Assembly: GCA_030731695.1 (NCBI GenBank)
Contig: JANQTK010000119.1
Location: 1-12,874, forward strand
Length of the DNA: 12,874 nucleotides
From: Polaribacter sp.
GTDB lineage: Bacteria > Bacteroidota > Bacteroidia > Flavobacteriales > Flavobacteriaceae
Reading direction: 5' to 3'
Positions 7,797 to 12,874 of the stretch are shown piece by piece. A model generated the notes under the pieces. That model was given only the letters and a program-made list of their open reading frames with translations. It was not told where the DNA came from and did no database searches. The translations under genes were made by a program, and so were the position numbers. Numbering within the stretch: position 1 is the first letter of the stretch; each line of letters begins with the position of its first letter.

Positions 7797-9098
7797 ATGT
7801 CACAAACTTTAGAAGAATTAAAATCAGGTAGCTTAATTGGATTAAAAAAAGTAAAATTAGCTTGTGATTTAAAAGAGTTTCCAATCGAAATATTATCGCT
7901 TTCAGAAACTTTAGAAATTTTAGATTTATCAGACAATAAATTAACAGAATTACCTGATAGTATTTCTCAGTTAAAGAACTTAAAAATTTTATTTTTCGAA
8001 CGAAATAACTTCACAGAATTTCCTGCAATACTAAAAGAATTACCGCTTTTAAGTATGATTGGTTTTAAATCCAATCAACTTAAAACTGTTCCTGAAAATG
8101 CATTTCCACCAAGGTTAAAATGGCTAGTTTTAACGAATAATAAAATAGAAAAAATACCAAAAAGCATTGGTGATTGTTTACACCTGCAAAAATGCACATT
8201 GGCAGGAAACCAAATTGAAGAGTTACCTTCTGAAATGAAGAATTGCATAAATTTAGAACTTTTAAGAATTTCAGCTAACAAACTTAACTTGATTCCTGAA
8301 TGGTTATTTGAGTTGCCAAAATTATCTTGGGTTGCTTTCGGGGGAAACCCTGCTTCTCATCAGATGGAAAAAAACACTAATTTTGATTCCTTTGATTGGA
8401 ATGATTTCTCACTGCAAGAAATGTTAGGTGAAGGTGCCTCTGGTTTGATTTCGAAAGCAACCTGGAAATCAAAAAAAGAAGAGGTTGCCATCAAGGTTTT
8501 TAAAGGAAGCATGACCAGTGATGGATTGCCAGAAGATGAAATGGAAATATCAATATCAAGTGGTTTTCATGAAAATTTAATCCAAATATTAGGAAAAATC
8601 AAAAATCATCCTGAAAATAAAAGTGGCTTGATCATGAAACTCATATCTCCCACTTATAATAATTTAGGGAATCCACCAAATTTAGATACTTGCACAAGAG
8701 ATGTTTTTGATGAAAAAACTGTTTTTACCGAAAATGAAATTCTAAAAATCGCTAAAAATATCGCTTCTGTTTGTGCTCAATTGCATCTTAAAGGAATTAA
8801 TCATGGAGATCTTTATGCTCACAATATATTGATAAACAATACAGCAGATTGTCTTTTTGGTGATTTTGGCGCGGCGTCTTTTTATGATATTAACTCAAAT
8901 CTTTCTCATACTATTGAACGCGTTGAAACAAGGGCTTTTGGGTGTTTATTGGAAGATTTATTAAGTCTTGTTCCTGCAAACGGAATGAATAATCAGTTTG
9001 TAAATAAGTGGCAAAACTTAATTACTGATTGCACCACTAAAGATGTTAAATCTCGTCTCAGTTTTAATCAGATTCTTGAAGAATTGAACACATTTTAG
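7797..9098 (+). CDS. Leucine-rich-repeat protein kinase (LRR plus eukaryotic-like kinase domain)
   Basis: A 433-residue cytoplasmic protein, with no signal peptide or membrane helix. Residues about 16-190 contain roughly seven leucine-rich repeats of about 23 residues (for example LEILDLSDNKLTELP at 39-53), a protein-binding surface. Residues about 204-433 are an Hanks-type kinase: glycine loop GEGASG (211-216), ATP-anchoring lysine K233 in VAIK, catalytic loop HGDLYAHN with D338 and N343, and DFG with D356. Glycine replaces arginine before D338 (a non-RD kinase), and there is no APE motif: about 17 residues after DFG the chain goes straight into ETRAFGCLLEDLL. The ATG at 7797 is chosen over GTG at 7779 because a -7 box covers that GTG. 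LRR-kinase proteins of this size occur in several phyla (recalled). Partner and substrate are unknown. Confidence 0.88.
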   Translation: MSQTLEELKSGSLIGLKKVKLACDLKEFPIEILSLSETLEILDLSDNKLTELPDSISQLKNLKILFFERNNFTEFPAILKELPLLSMIGFKSNQLKTVPENAFPPRLKWLVLTNNKIEKIPKSIGDCLHLQKCTLAGNQIEELPSEMKNCINLELLRISANKLNLIPEWLFELPKLSWVAFGGNPASHQMEKNTNFDSFDWNDFSLQEMLGEGASGLISKATWKSKKEEVAIKVFKGSMTSDGLPEDEMEISISSGFHENLIQILGKIKNHPENKSGLIMKLISPTYNNLGNPPNLDTCTRDVFDEKTVFTENEILKIAKNIASVCAQLHLKGINHGDLYAHNILINNTADCLFGDFGAASFYDINSNLSHTIERVETRAFGCLLEDLLSLVPANGMNNQFVNKWQNLITDCTTKDVKSRLSFNQILEELNTF

Positions 9099-9129
9099 AA
9101 AATTGTAAATTAGCATTAATACTTAATTC

Positions 9130-10089
9130 ATGAAACTGCAAACGCAAATTACGATTCAGAAAGAAACAAAAAATCCAATAAATTACGATTCAAGAATTGT
9201 GTTATTAGGTTCTTGTTTTTCTGAAAATATTGGAAAGAAATTTGAGTTTTATAAATTTCAAGCCGTTCAAAATCCATTTGGCATTTTTTTTCATCCAAAA
9301 GCGATTGAGAAATTCATACAACAAGTTGTTTCAAAAAAAGTGTTTTCTGAAAACGATGTTTTCTTTGAAAACGAACGTTGGCATTGTTTTGATGCGCATT
9401 CTAGTTTGAGTTCACCAAACAAAGAAACACTTTTATATAACCTAAATTCGGGAATTGTTGACACAAATGAAGCCTTAAAAAATGCCACTCATTGCATTAT
9501 TACTTTTGGCACTTCTTGGATTTATCGTTTTTTAGAAACTGATGAAATTGTAGCGAATTGTCATAAAATTCCACAAAAAAAGTTTCAAAAAGAGCTACTT
9601 TCTGTTACTGAAATTTCAAACATCATAGAAAAAATTACTTCGCTTTTAGAAAACATAAACCCATCAATAACCCTTGTTTTTACAGTTTCTCCTGTAAGGC
9701 ATTTAAAAGACGGTTTTGTTGAAAATACACAAAGTAAAGCCCACTTGATTGCAGGAATTCATCAAGCAATAGAGCAATCCTTATCAAAAATTTCCATGAA
9801 GTATTTTCCATCGTATGAAATTATGATGGATGAATTACGCGATTACCGTTTTTATGCGGAAGACATGATTCATCCAAACCAAACCGCTATCAATTATATC
9901 TGGGAAAAATTTATAAATACTTGGTTTTCAGAAGATAATTTTGCTGTTTTAGCAGAAATTGAAGCGATTCAAAAAGGATCGTTACACAAACCTTTCAATG
10001 AAAATTCTGAACAGCATCAAGCATTTTTATTAAATTTAGCAAAGAAAAAAGAACAACTTCAACAACAATTTCCTTTCATTAAATTTTAA
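9130..10089 (+). CDS. GSCFA domain-containing protein (SGNH-hydrolase-like)
   Basis: A 319-residue protein of the GSCFA family, named for its N-terminal motif, seen here as LLGSCFSENIG (25-35). The family is related to SGNH/GDSL esterases: S28 would be the nucleophile, GTSW (127-130) and SPVRH (187-191) correspond to internal conserved blocks, and D245 and H248 in EDMIHPN fit the C-terminal DxxH of such enzymes. An ester or acetyl substrate is therefore likely but not identified. No signal peptide or membrane segment is present. It starts 31 bases after the kinase gene with no -7 box between, so it is probably on the same transcript, and it is followed by an intrinsic terminator. The length is normal for the family. 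Confidence 0.9.
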   Translation: MKLQTQITIQKETKNPINYDSRIVLLGSCFSENIGKKFEFYKFQAVQNPFGIFFHPKAIEKFIQQVVSKKVFSENDVFFENERWHCFDAHSSLSSPNKETLLYNLNSGIVDTNEALKNATHCIITFGTSWIYRFLETDEIVANCHKIPQKKFQKELLSVTEISNIIEKITSLLENINPSITLVFTVSPVRHLKDGFVENTQSKAHLIAGIHQAIEQSLSKISMKYFPSYEIMMDELRDYRFYAEDMIHPNQTAINYIWEKFINTWFSEDNFAVLAEIEAIQKGSLHKPFNENSEQHQAFLLNLAKKKEQLQQQFPFIKF

Positions 10090-10115
10090 AATACGGCAAA
10101 CAACGTATTTTTTTT
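10088..10115 (+). terminator. Intrinsic terminator after the GSCFA gene
   Basis: AAAATACG (10088-10095) and CGTATTTT (10104-10111) form a perfect 8-bp stem with an 8-base loop, and the descending arm runs into eight consecutive T (10108-10115). The ascending arm overlaps the GSCFA stop codon. This ends the kinase-GSCFA transcript. An overlapping alternative pairing, GGCAA-A-CAA with TTGTTGCC, is also possible but has a bulge. Confidence 0.65.
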
Positions 10116-10157
10116 GTTGCCATATTTTTTGTTATTTACAGCCCTAAAAGGTAATGT

Positions 10158-10862
10158 ATGATTAAAAATATTTTTTATCCAACTTCCCAAAATGTTTTTA
10201 TTTGGTTGAGTACTGTCTACCTTTTGTTTTTGCTTTATTTGGGAAAAATAAATCCTTTAACGGTTCTTTTTGTATATTTTTTAGAAACAATTGTCATTGG
10301 CATTTTTAATGCTATTAAAATGTTTTGGACCATTCAATTTGGCAAATCAAGTGGATATGGTTTGATTCCGTTTTTCCTTTTTCACTATGGATTCTTTGTG
10401 GCTATTCAATCCATTTTTGCTTTTGCAATTTTTAGCATTGGTGACACTGTGGTTTTTAAAGAACCGTTTTCCATACTCGAAAATTATGGCAAAATTTTAA
10501 GTTTAGAAGATATTAGATATGCTTTTCCTGCAATCATTTTTACGCATGTAGGAAAGTTTTTTAGTGATTTTATTGGCAACCATAAATACCTAAAATTTGA
10601 AGCACAAGAAATTATGTTTTCTCCTTATGTGCGCATTTTTATTCAGCAATTTGTGGTGATTTTATCGTTCTTTTTTATTGTGTTTTCTGATGCTGGAATT
10701 ATTGCTGCAATTTTGTTAATTGTTTTTCGATTTTTGATTGATTTGGTAATGGAAGCTATTAAAGAAAACTCAGAAACCTTAGATTTTGTCGCTGAAAAAC
10801 TAAGCAATGAAAAGTCGCCTAAAGAAACCGTAAAAAAACAACTCATCAATTTTACGGAATAA
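10158..10862 (+). CDS. Polytopic membrane protein, DUF6498-like
   Basis: A 234-residue integral membrane protein with hydrophobic segments at about 12-28, 33-54, 69-94, 121-135 (weak), 158-177 and 178-199, then a charged cytoplasmic tail (202-234) rich in Lys and Glu. The stretch FLETIVIGIFNAIKM (41-55) and the charged FHYGFF loop (75-80) resemble the DUF6498 family of Bacteroidota; this is recall rather than a search. No catalytic motif is seen and the function is unknown. It follows a terminator, so it needs its own promoter; the only candidate in 10116-10157 is a TATTTTTTG one base longer than consensus. The ATG at 10158 is the first in-frame start and fits the hydrophobic N-terminus. Confidence 0.78.
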   Translation: MIKNIFYPTSQNVFIWLSTVYLLFLLYLGKINPLTVLFVYFLETIVIGIFNAIKMFWTIQFGKSSGYGLIPFFLFHYGFFVAIQSIFAFAIFSIGDTVVFKEPFSILENYGKILSLEDIRYAFPAIIFTHVGKFFSDFIGNHKYLKFEAQEIMFSPYVRIFIQQFVVILSFFFIVFSDAGIIAAILLIVFRFLIDLVMEAIKENSETLDFVAEKLSNEKSPKETVKKQLINFTE

Positions 10863-10886
10863 AACCTTATAGAAATTTCAATAACA

Positions 10887-10914
10887 ATTGATAATCAATA
10901 TTTTACTACATTTG
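10887..10914 (+). promoter_or_regulatory. Promoter with overlapping palindrome for the small membrane protein gene
   Basis: TTG at 10888-10890 and TACATTTG at 10907-10914 are 16 bases apart, close to the flavobacterial -33/-7 arrangement. Transcription would start near 10921, only about 14 bases before the ATG at 10935. A perfect inverted repeat, ATTGAT-A-ATCAAT (10887-10899), covers the -33 element, so a repressor site is possible. The promoter is well supported; the operator is inferred. Confidence 0.5.
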
Positions 10915-10934
10915 AAAAGTAAATTCTTTATTTC

Positions 10935-11444
10935 ATGGAAACTGAAAATCCGCTCATAGAATGGCATTATTCTGAACAAGAATGGAACGAATTTGTTGAC
11001 ATAGAAAAAGCCAATAAAAAGGAAGACAATATTTACTTTGGCATTGCAATTTTATTAATTGTGCCTTTTGGGTTGATGTATTATAGAGATACAACCTATT
11101 TAATTGGAATTCTTTTTGCCATTCCATTTGCTTTTTTAATTCCGTTTTTACGAATGAAATTTAGCTACAAGCATTTACAAAAAAATGTTTTAAAGCCACA
11201 TGTTCTTATTTTTAATGATTATATGATGATCAATTATCATAAAATTGAAGTTGCATCAAAAAGAAGAAGAATTAAAAGTTTAAAAATTATTGATGCAAAA
11301 AACAATAAAAAATTATTGGAAGTTGACATTCAATGGGCTACAAGAAAAGGTCCAACTAATGACGAATTCCGAATTTTAATTCCCGAAAACAAACTTTCAG
11401 AAGCAGAAAAACTTATCGAAGATTTCTACAAATCAGACAATTAA
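10935..11444 (+). CDS. Small membrane protein with C-terminal soluble domain, function unknown
   Basis: A 169-residue protein I do not recognise by name. Residues 1-30 are acidic and soluble with an amphipathic helix (YSEQEWNEFVDIEKANKKED). Two transmembrane helices follow at about 33-50 and 54-72, joined by a very short YRDTT turn, so both ends face the same side, probably the cytoplasm. Residues 80-169 form a mixed alpha/beta domain with a KRRR cluster (109-112), ending in a helix (SEAEKLIEDFY). A two-helix hairpin followed by a beta-rich domain resembles bacterial PH-like/YcxB-type proteins, at low confidence. It has its own promoter 72 bases after the upstream gene and is followed by a 182-base gap. 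It is clearly coding: composition matches its neighbours and it is well organised. Confidence 0.75.
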   Translation: METENPLIEWHYSEQEWNEFVDIEKANKKEDNIYFGIAILLIVPFGLMYYRDTTYLIGILFAIPFAFLIPFLRMKFSYKHLQKNVLKPHVLIFNDYMMINYHKIEVASKRRRIKSLKIIDAKNNKKLLEVDIQWATRKGPTNDEFRILIPENKLSEAEKLIEDFYKSDN

Positions 11445-11542
11445 TTGAATATAAGGCAGATGACGTATTTCAAATAAAAGAAATACTTTGGACTTTTGAA
11501 ATCTTATGAAACGATTAATAACTGAAAGAGAATAAGTAGTAT

Positions 11543-11608
11543 TTAGAAATTAACGAAGTGTGTAACCCCCAATACACGCTTCCATTTCTAATTGCATTCA
11601 TTAGAAAT
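11543..11608 (+). promoter_or_regulatory. Leader or 3'-end region with alternative inverted repeats (switch-like)
   Basis: This is the core of the 182-base gap 11445-11626. GAAGTGTGT (11555-11563) and ACACGCTTC (11574-11582) form a 9-bp stem with one G:U pair and the C-rich loop AACCCCCAAT. ATTTCTAAT (11584-11592) pairs perfectly with ATTAGAAAT (11600-11608) around a 7-base loop, ending 18 bases before the next ATG. The same ATTTCTAA can instead pair with TTAGAAAT at 11543-11550, enclosing the first hairpin. The two folds exclude each other. No T-run follows, so simple termination is unlikely. A nine-codon frame (ATG 11506 to TAA 11535, MKRLITERE) lies just upstream. No good -7 box is found; TACTTTG at 11484-11490 is one base short. 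Not recognised as any known riboswitch. Confidence 0.42.
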
Positions 11609-11626
11609 CAACCAAAATCGAAAAAA

Positions 11627-12874
11627 ATGAAAAATTTTATCACTTCACTTTTTATACTTTTTGTCGCGATTTTTTCCTCATTTGGACAAACAGAATTATA
11701 CAATTTAGAATCGCAAAAACTGCACAAAAAAGTTAGAAAAACCATTGAACATTATTACAATTATGATGAAGAAAGTGGTGGATTTGTTAAAACCTCCGTA
11801 AATATCAATACATATAATGATGAAGGGAATTTAACAGAAAACTATTCCTTTTATGAAGGAAAATATGGAGACCCAAAACCAGTAAAAAAAGCTTACAAAT
11901 ACAATTCTAAAGGACAACTTGCTGAAATCACAGATATCAGTGATGAAATTGGTACTTACTCATCAAATTATATTTATACTTACGATTCTAAGGGAAATCT
12001 TGCAAAAAAAGAAACCATTTATAAAAGTGGAGGTGGCTCTTATTCCACATATACTTTTGACAACAAAGGAAGACAAATCAAAGAACAAGCCTTTGATAAA
12101 AATGGAAAATTAACTTCTGAAAATACCAATTCATACAATGGAAAAAACAAAACAAATGTCTATATAAGTTACAGTAGCCAAGATGGAAGCATTATTGGCA
12201 CTTACACAACTATGTATGAAAACAACATTAAAACCACTTACATTTCTAAAGGTAAATACAGTGATAATAAAGCCACTTATACCTATGATAAATATGGAAA
12301 TATCACAAAATCAGTTGATGTTGGTAAAACAAATACTTACACTGCAACCTATGATTATGAATATGACAATAAAGATAATTGGATAAAAAAACACTATAAA
12401 TCAGGTAAATACCAATATTTTTATTTTCGAGAAATTCATTTTGATAATGGTGAAGTTACAGGAAGTATTGATTTTGATAAACAATATATCAACAGATATG
12501 GAAATTTTCCTAACGTAAATATCGTTCCAATCGTAAAAAAACAAACAAATTATAACACCAATACTACTGTAAATAACAATACAAACTCAGGAATGCCAAC
12601 AATTGGCAACACAAATTGGAGTTACACGTATGTAAATATGAAAGAAAAAATTTCAGATATTTCTGGAAATATTTTCATGACAGTTTCTGGAAAATCAAAA
12701 TTAGATGCTGGAGCTCAAGCAAAATTTACTGTTGAAATTACTGGAGCTGAAACAAAAATTTTAGATTATAACGTGAATAGTTATTATTATGACGAAGCTA
12801 CAAAAAGACATTTTTGGTTGATGAAAACTACGAATAATGTAAGCGAAGGAACCTTGTGTATATTTCAAACTCCT
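11627..12874 (+). CDS. Secreted YD-like repeat protein, C-terminus cut by window edge
   Basis: An open frame of 416 codons runs from ATG 11627 to the window edge without a stop. Residues 1-20 are a Sec signal peptide (MKNFITSLFILFVAIFSSFG) with likely cleavage before Q21, typical of Flavobacteriaceae. Residues about 60-255 hold at least seven degenerate YD-like repeats: YNDEGNL (63), YNSKGQL (92), YDSKGNL (119), FDNKGRQ (144), FDKNGKL (156), YDKYGNI (220) and YDNKDNW (246), spaced mostly 25-29 residues apart, resembling the Rhs/YD beta-strand repeat. An Asn/Thr-rich linker (about 310-330) precedes a second domain from about 335 (WSYTYVNMKEKISDISGNIF) to the edge. The protein is exported, to the periplasm or beyond; whether a T9SS tail follows is unseen. 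No toxin domain is visible and the function is unknown. Confidence 0.87.
   Translation, partial: MKNFITSLFILFVAIFSSFGQTELYNLESQKLHKKVRKTIEHYYNYDEESGGFVKTSVNINTYNDEGNLTENYSFYEGKYGDPKPVKKAYKYNSKGQLAEITDISDEIGTYSSNYIYTYDSKGNLAKKETIYKSGGGSYSTYTFDNKGRQIKEQAFDKNGKLTSENTNSYNGKNKTNVYISYSSQDGSIIGTYTTMYENNIKTTYISKGKYSDNKATYTYDKYGNITKSVDVGKTNTYTATYDYEYDNKDNWIKKHYKSGKYQYFYFREIHFDNGEVTGSIDFDKQYINRYGNFPNVNIVPIVKKQTNYNTNTTVNNNTNSGMPTIGNTNWSYTYVNMKEKISDISGNIFMTVSGKSKLDAGAQAKFTVEITGAETKILDYNVNSYYYDEATKRHFWLMKTTNNVSEGTLCIFQTP

Noticed and set aside
9291..9488. Minus-strand open frame inside the GSCFA gene
   Set aside because: Antisense to conserved GSCFA coding sequence, with no start signal or domain.
11506..11535. 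Nine-codon frame MKRLITERE as a leader peptide gene
   Set aside because: No run of regulatory codons, no promoter or conservation evidence; kept only as context for the switch-like repeats.
11543..11608. Integron attC site or CRISPR repeat
   Set aside because: The arms lack the RYYYAAC/GTTRRRY core pairs of attC sites and there is no repeat-spacer periodicity or nearby integrase or Cas gene.
11919..12386. Two open frames (11919-12113 and 12183-12386, plus strand) as small genes
   Set aside because: Both lie in a different frame inside the 416-codon secreted-protein frame that starts at 11627; their translations are low-complexity Ile/Leu/Lys-rich sequence typical of shadows.
11627..12874. 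Rhs polymorphic toxin
   Set aside because: Repeats are few and degenerate, there is no RHS core or toxin tip in the visible part, and it has a Sec signal peptide; the unseen C-terminus leaves this open but unsupported.

Overview
The window looks like chromosome from a marine-type Flavobacteriaceae bacterium (phylum Bacteroidota, broadly Polaribacter/Tenacibaculum/Lutibacter-like). The evidence is very AT-rich DNA, start codons preceded by A-rich stretches instead of Shine-Dalgarno sequences, several -7 boxes of the Bacteroidota form TAnnTTTG just upstream of genes, a type IX secretion (T9SS) sorting domain, and flavobacterial families such as GSCFA and the DUF1800/DUF1501 pair. The genus cannot be fixed from this sequence.

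Layout. Bases 1-1647 are read leftward: the first 56 codons of an acyl-CoA dehydrogenase-like gene (cut by the window edge), a short MerR-type regulator, and a membrane-anchored M23 (LytM) peptidase. MerR and M23 are 5 bases apart and probably one transcript. A 161-base divergent gap leads to alaS, and every later gene is read rightward. After alaS comes a promoter and a two-gene unit, DUF1800 followed by a DUF1501 protein carrying both a Tat-like leader and a T9SS tail. Next are a leucine-rich-repeat/protein-kinase fusion, a GSCFA-family protein, an intrinsic terminator, a polytopic membrane protein (DUF6498-like), a small two-helix membrane protein with its own promoter, a 182-base gap with unusual inverted repeats, and a secreted YD-like-repeat protein that runs off the right edge.

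How the genes work together. The left part is housekeeping: cell-wall hydrolysis, tRNA charging and fatty-acid oxidation. DUF1800 and DUF1501 are a known co-occurring pair with no settled biochemical role; here the DUF1501 partner is predicted to be exported and the DUF1800 partner has no visible signal peptide. The kinase, GSCFA and two membrane proteins are accessory or poorly characterised, and nothing in the sequence ties them to one pathway.

Most worth a second look: (i) the gap at 11445-11626, where one ATTTCTAA segment can pair with either of two TTAGAAAT copies around a stable hairpin, giving switch-like alternative folds before the secreted protein; (ii) that secreted protein, which has no stop codon in the window and is easily missed; (iii) the LRR-kinase, with a non-RD catalytic loop, a very short activation segment and a start that should be moved from GTG to an internal ATG; (iv) the Tat plus T9SS combination. 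I see no mobile element, CRISPR array, tRNA or rRNA.
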